Shown here one piece after another: positions 1-8,349 of a stretch of DNA of 34,185 nt. The translations under genes and the position numbers were made by a program. Origin of the DNA: a virus; the IMG/VR virus record IMGVR_UViG_3300031951_000669, positions 1 to 34,185 of that record; one strand, written 5' to 3'. Below the pieces are notes generated by a model. The model saw only the letters and a program-made list of their open reading frames with translations, did not search any database and was not told the origin of the DNA. Within the stretch, counting starts at the first letter, position 1. The number at the start of each line of letters is the position of its first letter.

Positions 1-127
1 CGTTACCGTTATGTCCGCGGTGTGTTCGTTTGTGCTGTTTTTGTAAACGGCAAACGTCGGATTTACACTTGGCGTTGCTGGCACAAACGATTGGTTTAGC
101 GTGTTAAATTTGATCCTTACTACACTA
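1..127. repeat. Terminal direct repeat, left copy (contig self-overlap)
   Basis: Identical to 34059-34185. A perfect 127-base end overlap is what an assembler leaves on a circular or circularly permuted molecule, so the unique genome is 34,058 bp. The repeat lies inside a coding gene that reads through the junction in frame, which argues against a biological terminal repeat. Confidence 0.95.
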
Positions 128-159
128 CCACGTCTGAAATTGCCGTATATTGTTTTCAT
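1..159 (-). CDS. 5' part of the junction-spanning 155-aa tail/baseplate-associated protein
   Basis: This is the first part of a gene whose remainder is at 33750-34058 on the circle. The ATG is at 159-157, 4 bases after the TAA of the upstream gene (164-166). Joining 159-1 to 34058-33750 gives 468 bases, an uninterrupted 155-aa frame beginning MKTIYGNFRRGSVVRIKFNT. On the right-hand copy alone one would be misled to a GTG start at 34142; the circular reading adds 25 residues that fit the family's usual opening (GSVVRIKFNT). The Shine-Dalgarno is weak (AAGATAAAG), so translation may be coupled to the upstream gene. See the entry at 33750 for function. Confidence 0.85.
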   Translation of the reverse strand, partial: MKTIYGNFRRGSVVRIKFNTLNQSFVPATPSVNPTFAVYKNSTNEHTADITVT

Positions 160-163
160 GGCT

Positions 164-826
164 TTATCTTATTAGTGGGTGTTGTAATGGGTGGAATGTG
201 CCGCCGCCCGCTGATTGTGTTGGTACTTCAAGCAACCCAAAAGTGACGCTACGCCAAGGAGCCGAATTCGCCACCGGTGCTGATTGATTAGTCCAAGCGG
301 TTGTTCGGGTTGCGTTCGTGTCATTTACAACTACTTGCCAAGTTGATCCATCGGTTGAGCTTGTGACGTTGCTAAGTCCCGTCCATGTTGCCGATTGTAG
401 GTTGTTCGATGAGTTCCGCATGGCAACCCAACCGCCGACCCAAAAATCATCTTGGTTCGTTGGGAATGTTCCCGTAGGCTGCCCATTTACGGCTGGACTC
501 GCGCTCGTAGAGCCTGCGTTGGCTCCTAAAAATACCGGAACGATGATTTTATCGGCCCCCGGTCGATAAACGATTGCATGGAGCGTGGTGGCATTAGTCC
601 AAGTTCCGCTTGTCTCAATGGCACTTGTTGCACGTTTCCAGCCTATTACTCCAGAAAATCCCCCCGACCCTAGCGTGTGCAAACCATACCAGCCAGCAGG
701 TAGCGTCGGAGCCGTAGCCGATCCGTCTCGATAAGCGAAAATCAACAGCGAGTCATTTTCGGCATGTGTGCCTATCGTGACCGTGTTGTTGTTCGCGGTT
801 GCCGAACTGATGCGCAAAATGGCCAT
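164..826 (-). CDS. Putative tail fibre / receptor-binding beta-rich protein (220 aa)
   Basis: A Thr/Ser/Asn/Trp-rich protein with no signal peptide or membrane segment. The N-terminal part (roughly residues 20-50) has the LLIFAYRDGS...PTLPAGW pattern that I associate with beta-sandwich modules in phage fibre proteins. It follows the collagen-like fibre and its 107-aa partner and directly precedes the junction-spanning gene, so a role in adsorption is likely. The gene starts one base after the preceding stop. Composition (many T, S, N and aromatic residues, almost no Lys) fits an extracellular beta-structured adhesin. No enzymatic motif is visible. The exact role is inferred from location and composition only. 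Confidence 0.55.
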   Translation of the reverse strand: MAILRISSATANNNTVTIGTHAENDSLLIFAYRDGSATAPTLPAGWYGLHTLGSGGFSGVIGWKRATSAIETSGTWTNATTLHAIVYRPGADKIIVPVFLGANAGSTSASPAVNGQPTGTFPTNQDDFWVGGWVAMRNSSNNLQSATWTGLSNVTSSTDGSTWQVVVNDTNATRTTAWTNQSAPVANSAPWRSVTFGLLEVPTQSAGGGTFHPLQHPLIR

Positions 827-1150
827 TTAAAAACTCGGTTCTGTTTCGGGGTTCCCGTCCCACACGGTTAAGGCTTCGCGGTACGCTTGCAACCTATCCT
901 GCAACTGGTCGATTTGTTGCCTACGATAATTTGCCAATTTGGTTTCCGCGTCAAGGTGTGCCATTTCCGCAACTATAGCAATAGCAATTTTTAGCACTGC
1001 CTCGACGTTTTCCTCGCCAAATTGATTGGCCAAAGCGTTTCCCGTATACAAAACCGCGTTCTCGTTGGTTTGTTCGCGTTGTAGTTGTTCAACGATTTGT
1101 TTAGCAGTTAAATCTCGCCAATTTTCGATTGCCGCTAGTGTGTTGCTCAT
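827..1150 (-). CDS. Helical protein of the fibre cluster (107 aa), function unknown
   Basis: A small, mostly alpha-helical, Gln/Glu/Ala-rich protein. Residues 65-95 ([20 protein letters not shown] and on) look coiled-coil-forming. Its start overlaps the end of the collagen-like fibre gene by four bases (1147-1150), a translationally coupled arrangement suggesting the two are made in stoichiometric amounts. It could be a fibre-assembly chaperone or attachment factor, as small helical proteins next to fibre genes often are. That is inference; I do not recognise a named family. Confidence 0.6.
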   Translation of the reverse strand: MSNTLAAIENWRDLTAKQIVEQLQREQTNENAVLYTGNALANQFGEENVEAVLKIAIAIVAEMAHLDAETKLANYRRQQIDQLQDRLQAYREALTVWDGNPETEPSF

Positions 1151-2115
1151 ATCAAGGTTTCCGTCACGCTGACCAATTGATTGTTTGAATAGGTAAAAAC
1201 TTTTCTCAGTGTGCGGGTTCCAACGGTGTATGCGGTTTGCGTTAAAAACCCATTTGTATAACTTAGGGTCGCGGTCGATCCGTCACCGTATTCAATCGAC
1301 GTTAAAACCCCATTGGTATATGTCAACGTTGGGTTTGATCCCCTCATTGCATTTGTTCGCAATTGGCGCATTTGCGAAATGGTCAACGCTTGCGGTGTAG
1401 TCAACGCAACACCCGAAACGGCCAACTGCCCGGCGCTGAACGTCAAACCGGCCCCAATAGTTGCCACGCTTACCGTGGATCCGTCACCGGCCAACAAACC
1501 GTTTAACGCTGTTGTTGTGGATCCCGAAACGCTGTTTGGACCGGCTGGCCCCTGTGGACCTGTGGCACCCGTCGCACCCGTCGGGCCAGTTTGGCCGGTT
1601 GCACCTTGTGGGCCCTGTGGACCTGTGGCACCTGTTGGGCCCTGTGGCCCAGTAGCCCCGGTATCCCCTCGGGGGATGGTGAACTCAAAAACCGCCGCGC
1701 TTGTGTTGCCCGAGTTTGTTACCGTCGCGGTAGATCCCGCGGCACCGGTTGTTGTGGATCCAACGTTAACGGTGGCCGCTGTACCGGCTGGCCCTTGTGG
1801 ACCTGTGGCACCTGTTGGCCCAGTTGGGCCGGTTGCACCCTGTGCTCCCTGTGGCCCTTGTAGACCTGTGGCACCCGCGGGGCCCTGTGGCCCGGTAGCC
1901 CCGGTATCACCGCGGGGGATTGTGAACGCCAAAACAACGGCCTGCGATGTACCTGTGTTGGTCACCTGCGCGTTGGATCCGGGGGCACCTGTGGTTGTGG
2001 ATCCAACGTTTACCGTTACGGTTCCACCGCCACCGCCACCATTTGGCACGCCATACCCTGCGGCAATTTCAACCACCAACGGGGCAGGGGGTGTTATGTC
2101 GATTTCCTCGGCCAT
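1147..2115 (-). CDS. Collagen-like tail fibre protein (322 aa)
   Basis: Two blocks of Gly-X-Y triplets dominate the protein (about residues 70-112 and 150-194, rich in GATGPQGP), expected to form collagen-type triple helices. Each block is preceded by a copy of the same roughly 40-residue beta module ([10 protein letters not shown]...FTIPRGDTG), so the protein is a tandem duplication of module plus collagen stalk. The C-terminal 85 residues carry YTNGVL...[16 protein letters not shown] repeats resembling YD/RHS-type strands and may form the receptor-contacting tip. The N-terminal glycine run (residues 26-31) is a flexible hinge. The start has a good RBS (GAGGGA, 6 bases before ATG). Fibre function follows from family knowledge of collagen-like phage proteins; the receptor is unknown. 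Confidence 0.75.
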   Translation of the reverse strand: MAEEIDITPPAPLVVEIAAGYGVPNGGGGGGTVTVNVGSTTTGAPGSNAQVTNTGTSQAVVLAFTIPRGDTGATGPQGPAGATGLQGPQGAQGATGPTGPTGATGPQGPAGTAATVNVGSTTTGAAGSTATVTNSGNTSAAVFEFTIPRGDTGATGPQGPTGATGPQGPQGATGQTGPTGATGATGPQGPAGPNSVSGSTTTALNGLLAGDGSTVSVATIGAGLTFSAGQLAVSGVALTTPQALTISQMRQLRTNAMRGSNPTLTYTNGVLTSIEYGDGSTATLSYTNGFLTQTAYTVGTRTLRKVFTYSNNQLVSVTETLI

Positions 2116-2122
2116 GGTTCCC

Positions 2123-2479
2123 TCAGTTCAACACGTAAACAATGGCCTGCAAGTAACGCCGCGTTTTTCCGTTTGGATCGGTCCCGGCGATCCGCATTTC
2201 CCAACGTCCCGCCAAATCGTTTTGGTTTGCACCGCCCACCATGCCGGTGGTTTGTTGGTCGGTCAACTCAAACGTCACGGTACCGGCTTGCGCGTTTGTT
2301 GTTACTGCCATGGCCACGTCGGTTTGGCCCGTTTTTTTAAGTACGCCCGAGAATTGCCAATTGGTTAAATTAACGGCTTGGTTGTTGGATTTGAACGCCA
2401 ACAATAGGGCGTAGTCGTCCCCTCGGGCGATGGTCGCGGTTTTGGTCGCTGGTGGTTGGCCTATTTCGTTGCAATCCAT
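2123..2479 (-). CDS. Baseplate/fibre-associated Ig-like protein (118 aa)
   Basis: A single beta-rich domain of the type [13 protein letters not shown]...[15 protein letters not shown]...WEMRIAG, similar to N-terminal domains of baseplate upper/fibre-network proteins in siphophages. No membrane segment. It starts after a G-rich RBS (GGGGGG, about 5 bases before ATG) and ends 7 bases before the collagen-like fibre, so it is probably the structural adaptor on which the fibre sits. The assignment rests on sequence pattern and neighbourhood; catalytic motifs are absent. Confidence 0.5.
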   Translation of the reverse strand: MDCNEIGQPPATKTATIARGDDYALLLAFKSNNQAVNLTNWQFSGVLKKTGQTDVAMAVTTNAQAGTVTFELTDQQTTGMVGGANQNDLAGRWEMRIAGTDPNGKTRRYLQAIVYVLN

Positions 2480-2488
2480 TTGGCCCCC

Positions 2489-3010
2489 CTAGTATTCAAA
2501 CACCAATAACACGTCGTAGGCGTCCCCGTAGTCTAAAACGCTTTCGGGTGGTGTCCGACCCAAGAACGTTACCTCTACGCTTTTGAACGCTAGATACCCG
2601 GCGGTGTTGGCCATTTCTAGCAATCCGGGGGCGTTTGGCTCGGCGTTGCTTATGATCTTGCCCACCGCTGCGGCTGCCTGTTGCCAAACTTGTGTTGGTG
2701 TTTTGTCGGAGTCATACGCCCGAGATAAAACCGCCAAAATTTGCCCGTTTCCGCTGTAACAACTCGGCATGGCATCGCGTGCAAATCGGTAACCCCGTTG
2801 GTCCGGGTACAACAACACAAATGGCCGCAAATGTTGCAACGCGTCGGCCTGCATTGTTGCGGCGTCCCCGATGGGTGTAACGCCGTCGGTGTAGATCCGC
2901 CTGGCCGTATCGGTGGCGTTCCATGGTATCCCCAACCAATCGGCAAACGGGCGGCAATCGCCAAACATGCGGGCAAGCGCTGCCACCGGTTCGGTTAAAA
3001 CGTTTGCCAT
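2489..3010 (-). CDS. Neck / tail-completion protein candidate (173 aa)
   Basis: A soluble protein with a mixed helical N-terminal half and a beta-strand C-terminus ending in DAYDVLLVFEY. It is encoded between the head-closure-like gene and the fibre cluster, where tail-terminator or minor tail genes usually sit. The upstream stop and this start overlap as TAAATG, with a GGGGGG RBS just upstream. I do not recognise a specific family. The role as neck or tail-terminator protein is inferred from gene order. Confidence 0.45.
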   Translation of the reverse strand: MANVLTEPVAALARMFGDCRPFADWLGIPWNATDTARRIYTDGVTPIGDAATMQADALQHLRPFVLLYPDQRGYRFARDAMPSCYSGNGQILAVLSRAYDSDKTPTQVWQQAAAAVGKIISNAEPNAPGLLEMANTAGYLAFKSVEVTFLGRTPPESVLDYGDAYDVLLVFEY

Positions 3011-3382
3011 TTAGCCCCCCATTTCCCGCCGGTAACCTGGCCGTGTGATTTCCTGGACGCTCGAGCGCTGGCACGTTAAACCGTACCGCTGGCCCTTTTG
3101 TTTCGACTCCACAACCGTGTAGGTGTGTTTGCAATCGCCGGTTTGCAATTGGCTGTTTAACGGCACCTCCAACCCCTCAACGAAGACCACCCGTTCGATT
3201 ACCTTGGCCGTGGTTTGTGGGTTGCCTCTGCGGATCCACCGTTCAATTTCGCCGTGCACCACCGCGCCCGGTAGTGTTACCCACGCACAATTGGCGTTTG
3301 GCCGGTACCGCACGTTATCGCTACCAAACCAAATCGCGTGGTTTACACTTGCTGTTTGTGCGTTGGCTTGGTGGTATCCCAT
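3011..3382 (-). CDS. Head-tail connector / head-closure-like protein (123 aa)
   Basis: A small beta-rich protein with an internal pattern typical of neck proteins: AVVHGEIERWIRRGN followed by strands and a Cys-containing loop (TGDCKHTYTVVESKQKGQRY). It follows the 179-aa head protein gene, whose last codons (TTG GAG GAA TAA) supply a GGAGG Shine-Dalgarno right before this ATG, so the two are translationally coupled. Position directly after the capsid block and before tail genes favours a head-closure role. It could also be a minor capsid protein. Confidence 0.45.
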   Translation of the reverse strand: MGYHQANAQTASVNHAIWFGSDNVRYRPNANCAWVTLPGAVVHGEIERWIRRGNPQTTAKVIERVVFVEGLEVPLNSQLQTGDCKHTYTVVESKQKGQRYGLTCQRSSVQEITRPGYRREMGG

Positions 3383-3922
3383 TTATTCCTCCAACCATGC
3401 CACGATTTTGCGTTCGGCTGCTTTACCGATCCCCTCAACCTCTGCAAACCCTTGGTTGGTCGCGTAGAACTCGGCAACCGATTTGCGATCACGCAACCCG
3501 GCGTCGATCAATGCCCGGCCAATACGTTCGGGCAAACCGGCCAACGTGGTGGTGCCGGTTACCTCGTAGCGTTTGGCAACCTCGGCGGGCTCGGTGTCCG
3601 GCTCTGGATCCGGCATCGCGTTTAACGCGTCGGGGTCCAATTCGTCGTTTACCTCGGGCTGTTGTGGCTCGGGTTGTGGCTCGAGCGCTTCGGGCTGCGG
3701 CTGCGGTTGGCGATCCCGGCGAACCCGTTTGGTATCTGCGGGCACCGGCGGTTGGTCCAATAGCAATGCGGCGATCGCCTCGAATTTCAGGTCGCCAAAA
3801 TAGGCCGCTGAAATCACGTTGGAAATTTCAACCGGCGTGTGGATCGTTGCCACGGTTTCGCCTGGTTCAAAAACTCTACCGTCAACGGCCAATTTGTGTT
3901 TGGCCCGCAATTCAAATTTCAT
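3383..3922 (-). CDS. Head-completion-region protein with C-terminal helix-hairpin-helix domain (179 aa)
   Basis: The N-terminal 60 residues form a small beta/alpha domain (KHKLAVDGRVFEPGETVATI). A long acidic Pro/Gln/Glu linker follows (about 65-115, repeated PQPEP). The last 60 residues look like a helix-hairpin-helix/SAM-like domain (ALIDAGLRDRKSVAEFYAT...VEGIGKAAERKIVAWLEE), a fold used to hold nucleic acid or as a DNA polymerase/ligase-type minor-groove binder. In phages such proteins occur as head-tail connector (gp6-like) variants; DNA contact at the neck is a plausible job. It begins after the hairpin at 3950-3977. Confidence 0.5.
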   Translation of the reverse strand: MKFELRAKHKLAVDGRVFEPGETVATIHTPVEISNVISAAYFGDLKFEAIAALLLDQPPVPADTKRVRRDRQPQPQPEALEPQPEPQQPEVNDELDPDALNAMPDPEPDTEPAEVAKRYEVTGTTTLAGLPERIGRALIDAGLRDRKSVAEFYATNQGFAEVEGIGKAAERKIVAWLEE

Positions 3923-3949
3923 GGTTTGCCCCGTTGTGTGTTGAAACGA

Positions 3950-3977
3950 AAACGGCGGCGGTTGCCCGCCGCCGTTT
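3950..3977 (-). terminator. Stem-loop terminator or attenuator between the cement protein and the neck genes
   Basis: A perfect 12-bp inverted repeat (AAACGGCGGCGG / CCGCCGCCGTTT) with a 4-base loop. On the minus strand it is followed by TTTTCGTTTC. There is no new promoter evident after it, so it probably works as a partial terminator or 3' stabiliser that keeps capsid mRNA more abundant than neck/tail mRNA. Confidence 0.7.
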
Positions 3978-4018
3978 CACCCTTAACATGTCCCTCTCAT
4001 CCAATCGTTTGTTGGGTG

Positions 4019-4366
4019 TTAGTTCAATCGAACCAACACCGATGTTTCGTTTGCGACCTTGGCAACCTCGGCCTTACCAATTTGCGACGTGCCCGCCGTG
4101 CCGCTTGCAACGGCCAATTTGGTGGTCGTGTTGTAGTTAACCGCGGCACCTGCGGCAAACGTGGTAGCGGCTGCACTATCAACACGCACTAGCGCGTCGG
4201 TGCTCACGGCCACGGTTTCGCCTGCGGCAAAATCCGACGTATCACACACTAGCGCGGCCTTACCGGATCCGGTAAACACAATATCGCCGTTTGTCCCTGC
4301 GGCGGCTGCGGTGTATTCCTCGCGGCCTGCAAACCCGCCCAAATCCCTAACCAATTCGTTGGCCAT
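4019..4366 (-). CDS. Capsid cement/decoration protein, DUF2190-like (115 aa)
   Basis: A small beta-rich Ala/Thr/Val protein of the type seen directly downstream of capsid genes: G..GDIVFTGSGKAALVCDTSDFAAGETVAVSTDALVRVD...AAGAAVNYNTTTK. This alternation of short strands around an 'AGE.VAV' turn matches DUF2190 family capsid cement proteins. It is flanked by hairpins on both sides (4415-4459 upstream, 3950-3977 downstream), consistent with an independently tuned, highly expressed transcript. It would stabilise the mature shell by binding its outside surface. Confidence 0.6.
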   Translation of the reverse strand: MANELVRDLGGFAGREEYTAAAAGTNGDIVFTGSGKAALVCDTSDFAAGETVAVSTDALVRVDSAAATTFAAGAAVNYNTTTKLAVASGTAGTSQIGKAEVAKVANETSVLVRLN

Positions 4367-4414
4367 TTTTTAACTCGCTTATGTAAAAACTAACTCGTGT
4401 TTTATCCCCGCTGA

Positions 4415-4459
4415 AAATGCCGTGGTGGGCGGTATACGCCCCACCCGGCCACGGCATTT
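4415..4459 (-). terminator. Stem-loop between the capsid fusion gene and the cement protein
   Basis: An 11-bp perfect outer stem (AAATGCCGTGG / CCACGGCATTT) with an inner imperfect GC stem (TGGGCG / CGCCCCA). On the minus strand the stem ends in only four T residues (ATTTTCAG), so it is more likely an RNA-processing or stabilising structure, or a leaky terminator, than a full stop. Confidence 0.5.
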
Positions 4460-4472
4460 CACAACGGCTTCG

Positions 4473-6842
4473 TTACGCTGTGCAACGCACTAGCGCGGCG
4501 GGTTTGATAACACCAACACCAATGTCGTGCACAATATCCCAACCGATGCCAAATTGGCCTGGTTGAGTTAGGGGTCGCACACGAATTGACGGTGCCCGGC
4601 CTGTTCCTCGGCGGAAACCAACTTGGATAGCCTGTTGGCCGGATTCCTCGGCAATGTACCAAGTGCTGGCCGAACCGCTTAGTTTGGTTTCGTTTAATGG
4701 GTTTACAACACCGATGTCCAACCGAGCATCGCTGCGCAATTGGTACTCACCTTCAAACGGGTTTGCGTTACCCGCCTGGGTGGTGTTACCGCTAACAACA
4801 AGGCTAGAGGAAACAATTTGTTTTCCTAACGGCCTGAGTGCACGCGGCACAATCAAAAACCCTGCCATCATGTCTAATGGTCGGGCAACACCTGATTTGG
4901 TTTTAACCGTCTGCGCGGCCAGGGCGGCCTCGGCCTTTCCGAGATTGTCTAGGCTTAGTGGGTTGTTGCCAACAACGTTGCCACGGTTGGCATGAAACAA
5001 CGTGGTGCCGTCTTTTAACGCGGCGTTTGCCTGTAGCACGGCGTAAACCAAATCGGGCCGCAAACGGGCGGCCATGGCCCCCATTTGTGAGGGCATCGTT
5101 TGGTTTGCTCCGACGGTGTCGTCGATAATGTCCATTTCGTCCAAAATAAACCGCCCGTCGTAGCGCGTTACCGCGTATGGTTCGCCGTAGTCGTTAAAAT
5201 CTACGTCCTTGGCTTCGGTGCCCCGAGTGTGGCGCCGTAGTCCCTGGGTGGCATCCAAACCGATCGGTTGGTTTAGGCGGAAATCTGCCCAATCGGCATC
5301 ACCCGTCCAACCGATAGTTGAATCTTTAAATTCGATAAACCCTTTAACCAGTCCGACGGAAACCAACGCGCCGAAAACGCGTGGCAAATAGGGGGTAGAA
5401 AATGATCGCTGGACCATTTCCTCAACGTCCCCGCTATCGCGTTGGCCGTCAATTTCCAAGATACGCTCACACGTGCGGGCGGCGCTGTCGGCGGAAAACC
5501 GGCGGCCTACGTCAATGAACCGTTCCAAATCCGAAACGCCTTCGTTGCCAATTTCGGCGTTGAATTGGTACAACCAACCGCACCCACTGCGCTCGAGAAC
5601 AACGCGGGCGGTTTCCGTTCCAAACACCGGGTTTTGCAAACTGATACCGGCACGCAACAAAACGGCGGCTTGCAAGGCTTCCACGCCCGCGCGTCGCATG
5701 CTGTGAATTGCCGGGGCTCGGTTCAATCCGTCCCCGCTTTGGTTGGTGCTGTGGCCTGCGGATTGGCCCCGCAATCGTTCCAACACGGCTAAACCGAATT
5801 GCTCGGGGGTCAAACCGTCGTTGATTGCTCGGGTAACCAATTCGTCGCTTTGGCCCTGGCCTAGTTCGCGGATCCTGGCCACGCGTGCGCGTTCGTCGCG
5901 GCGTGCAGCTTCGATTTGTTCCGCGGTGGCGTTTTGTCCGGCACGCTCGGCGGCTCGGCGGTCGGCTTGCTCGAGCGCTTCGCGTGCACCCGGTCGGCTT
6001 GCTCGGGTTGTTTCAATTTCGCCGTCGTCGTTTGCGTCGGCGTCGGTGTCATCGTCGGGGCCCTCAATGTTTCTCGTTGCAATCACCGCTGCAACGGCTT
6101 GGCGTTTGGCTCGGCGCTGGTCGGGGACTTTGTTTGTGCGGTTGGTGGTGCGAGTCGCACCGGTAGATCGTTTCACGCGTGTTTTCATTTTGCCCTCGCT
6201 GGTTGAAATGGCCCCTGTGGCCGGTGTTTCGTCAAATTGTGCCGGGGTTGTTTTTGCTGTCCGAATTTGCGAACGAATTACGGCTCGTGGGTCGGCTCCA
6301 AAATCAACCACGCTGGTTTCCTGCGCGGCCCATTTTTCGACCACACGCATTGGCCGGTCGGTCGCTGTGTATTTGCGGCCACCAAATCGCCCAGTTTGGC
6401 CGGGTTGCAACGTGGTGGTGTCTTTCATGCGATACGTGGCCCCAACGCTTACCGCGTCCAAATGGCCCTCGGAGACTCTTTGATAAATTTCTTCAACGTC
6501 GGCGGCTGCGGAAAACCTCAACGTGGCGTTAACCTCGGTGTCTGTAATTTCAAAATCAAACACCCGGCCAATTACCGCACGGCTCGACCAAACGTTGTGG
6601 TCCAAACGCAACGGCATTTTTTGCGGCTCGATCATGCCCGACGGCAATAAAACCTCGTCGATGTATCCATACTCCCCGTTTCCTAAATCGTCCCAAATCG
6701 CCACGGGCGTGTCGGTGGCAATCGTTGCCCGAACGGTGCGGCCCTGGGCATCGAGCGTTTTCGGCGCCTTGCTTGGTGCGGCTTTCCGTTTGGTGGTTTT
6801 GGTCGATCGACTATTGCGGCGGTGTGTCGTTCTGATGGTCAT
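4473..6842 (-). CDS. Prohead protease - major capsid protein fusion (789 aa)
   Basis: One polypeptide combines three capsid functions. Residues about 45-190 look like an HK97-type prohead protease: a His in LRLDHN (H82), a candidate nucleophile Ser in DAVSVGA (S132) and the closing motif SVVDFGADP (176-184). Residues about 190-370 are charged, repetitive and coiled-coil-prone (Arg/Glu/Ala-rich, with runs of D and T), as expected of a scaffold (delta) segment. Residues about 370-789 resemble a Mu gpT-like major capsid protein (MAARLRPDLVYAVL...FLIVPRALRP). It follows the portal gene by 3 bases. The protease presumably cleaves the scaffold and releases the capsid domain. Family roles are established; the catalytic residues are my reading. 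The N-terminal 30 residues are very basic. Confidence 0.8.
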   Translation of the reverse strand: MTIRTTHRRNSRSTKTTKRKAAPSKAPKTLDAQGRTVRATIATDTPVAIWDDLGNGEYGYIDEVLLPSGMIEPQKMPLRLDHNVWSSRAVIGRVFDFEITDTEVNATLRFSAAADVEEIYQRVSEGHLDAVSVGATYRMKDTTTLQPGQTGRFGGRKYTATDRPMRVVEKWAAQETSVVDFGADPRAVIRSQIRTAKTTPAQFDETPATGAISTSEGKMKTRVKRSTGATRTTNRTNKVPDQRRAKRQAVAAVIATRNIEGPDDDTDADANDDGEIETTRASRPGAREALEQADRRAAERAGQNATAEQIEAARRDERARVARIRELGQGQSDELVTRAINDGLTPEQFGLAVLERLRGQSAGHSTNQSGDGLNRAPAIHSMRRAGVEALQAAVLLRAGISLQNPVFGTETARVVLERSGCGWLYQFNAEIGNEGVSDLERFIDVGRRFSADSAARTCERILEIDGQRDSGDVEEMVQRSFSTPYLPRVFGALVSVGLVKGFIEFKDSTIGWTGDADWADFRLNQPIGLDATQGLRRHTRGTEAKDVDFNDYGEPYAVTRYDGRFILDEMDIIDDTVGANQTMPSQMGAMAARLRPDLVYAVLQANAALKDGTTLFHANRGNVVGNNPLSLDNLGKAEAALAAQTVKTKSGVARPLDMMAGFLIVPRALRPLGKQIVSSSLVVSGNTTQAGNANPFEGEYQLRSDARLDIGVVNPLNETKLSGSASTWYIAEESGQQAIQVGFRRGTGRAPSIRVRPLTQPGQFGIGWDIVHDIGVGVIKPAALVRCTA

Positions 6843-6845
6843 TTG

Positions 6846-8348
6846 TTAGGGTTGCTCCAGCTCTGTTTCGGTGTCAATTGCGGGCGTGTTTGGTAGGGTG
6901 TCAATTGGTTCGGAAATCGCGTTAATCGCGGCGATTTGCTCGGGTGTAAACGACGTGGGCACGGATCCAAACAACACCGGCAACCCGAGTGTTTTTAGCG
7001 CTTCGTTATCCTTGGCCCTAATACGCAACGTTTCCTCGGGTCGGCGTCCGTCGGCGGCGATTGCTTCGGATAGTGCCAACGTTCCGTTTTCCATCTTGAT
7101 TCGTTCCGCCATTGCGTCCTTGAGATTATCCACCGGCGGGGGCTTGGGCCACGTCCACGAAATCGGCAAAACAATGTTTGGAAACTCAAACGCCAAACGT
7201 TCCCATTTGTTTTGCCTTGGGGTCGGTCCCAACACGCCTGAGTATTGGGCGATCCGAACCAACCGGCGAACAATCGGCGTTAAAAATCGGCGTTCTAGTT
7301 TTGCCTGTATTCGTTCCACCGCTTTGGCGTATCTCGAACCATCAAACCGCGCCGAACTCATGTTGTGATTGGACGCGTCTTTTCTCAAAATCATCCATGG
7401 CATTTCCAACGCGGTTGCCACGTCGGTTAGTTTTTCCTTGCGGTATTCGCGGTAGGTAACCGCCGGTTGGTGCGCTGCAATCCCCTTGGGTTCCCAACCT
7501 GGAGCAATGTATTTTTCCACCCGACGTTGCACCTTGCGGGTCAAATTCTGCGGCTCTGCAAATTCGGCGTCGGGGTGATTTGTGCAAAAATAAACCGCGT
7601 GGTCGGCTGCGGCTCGGGCCGCGTCCTGTACTTGGTCGTCGTAGTCCCGCAAATCTGCGGCGGGTTGCAATACGCTTGCGAAACCTGGAAAACCACGTCT
7701 CTGCATTGCGAACCGTCGGCGGTAGTAGTGCAACGCTAGGCTCGCGGGTAGCGTATCTTTGGCCGTTGGGTTCGCCGGATCGTAGATCCGATACCCAACC
7801 ACCTTGCCGTTTTCGTCCACTTCCACGCCACTGTGCACGCGTGGGGCCACCAACGTGGTGTCCAACGCTTCGGGGCCTAAATCCAAAATTTGATAGTCCG
7901 CCACGCTGCGGCCTATAATTTCGCGGGCGAAAATTTCGCCGTAAATCATCCATTGGGCAACCCAACCGTCTAACAAATCCACTAGCGCCAAACCCGCTTG
8001 GTATTCGCACGCCGTGGCCCACTGTGCAAACATGGCCTCCACTTCGTCGTTAAACGCGTTGTCCGGCGTTAACACCTGGAGCGCTGGCCCTCGAGCGCTC
8101 ACAACGTTGGTTTGTTGCGTCTCGATTGCTGAATCTAAAACCGGGTTGTTGATCGACTCGTGGCGCACGCGGCGGTGTAGTTCCACCAAATCGGTGCGCA
8201 AATCCAAGTTTGGATTATCGCTAGCGTGTTGCCAATGGGCGTAGTTTAACCGATCGGTTTGGGCTGCTTCCCAATGCCGATTGGTTCCCCGCTGTTTCGG
8301 GGCTGCGGCGATCACTTCCCAAACGCCCCACGGTAGTTGGTCGGCCAT
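6846..8348 (-). CDS. Portal protein, lambda gpB-like family (500 aa)
   Basis: Length and pattern fit the lambda-type portal family: an N-terminal RLNYAHWQHASDN motif, LVELHRRVRHESINNPVLDSAIETQQTNVV-type helices near residues 50-80, a central DPANPTAKDTLPASLALHYYRR segment, and a C-terminal helix-rich crown ending in acidic residues. The protein forms the dodecameric ring at one capsid vertex through which terminase packages DNA. The start has a good RBS (AGGGGA, about 5 bases before ATG). Gene order gpW-like - portal - protease/capsid matches lambda W-B-C/E, except that the terminase is missing upstream. Confidence 0.85.
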   Translation of the reverse strand: MADQLPWGVWEVIAAAPKQRGTNRHWEAAQTDRLNYAHWQHASDNPNLDLRTDLVELHRRVRHESINNPVLDSAIETQQTNVVSARGPALQVLTPDNAFNDEVEAMFAQWATACEYQAGLALVDLLDGWVAQWMIYGEIFAREIIGRSVADYQILDLGPEALDTTLVAPRVHSGVEVDENGKVVGYRIYDPANPTAKDTLPASLALHYYRRRFAMQRRGFPGFASVLQPAADLRDYDDQVQDAARAAADHAVYFCTNHPDAEFAEPQNLTRKVQRRVEKYIAPGWEPKGIAAHQPAVTYREYRKEKLTDVATALEMPWMILRKDASNHNMSSARFDGSRYAKAVERIQAKLERRFLTPIVRRLVRIAQYSGVLGPTPRQNKWERLAFEFPNIVLPISWTWPKPPPVDNLKDAMAERIKMENGTLALSEAIAADGRRPEETLRIRAKDNEALKTLGLPVLFGSVPTSFTPEQIAAINAISEPIDTLPNTPAIDTETELEQP

Positions 8349-8349
8349 G

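Noticed and set aside
1147-2115. Fibre gene as the target of a diversity-generating retroelement
   Set aside because: No reverse transcriptase and no template repeat were seen; the internal repeats are simple Gly-X-Y duplications.
1313-2368. Long plus-strand open frame (351 codons) rich in Pro-Val-Gly-Pro
   Set aside because: It is the antisense of the collagen-like fibre; Gly/Pro triplets read backwards as Pro/Gly triplets without stops. No RBS and it runs over three minus-strand genes.
3217-4140. Plus-strand open frame of 307 codons
   Set aside because: Antisense of the head-completion genes, Arg/Pro/Trp-rich composition, crosses the hairpin at 3950 and several gene boundaries.
5743-6483. 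Plus-strand open frame of 246 codons
   Set aside because: Lies wholly opposite the protease-capsid fusion; Ser/Arg/Val-rich shadow composition and no RBS.
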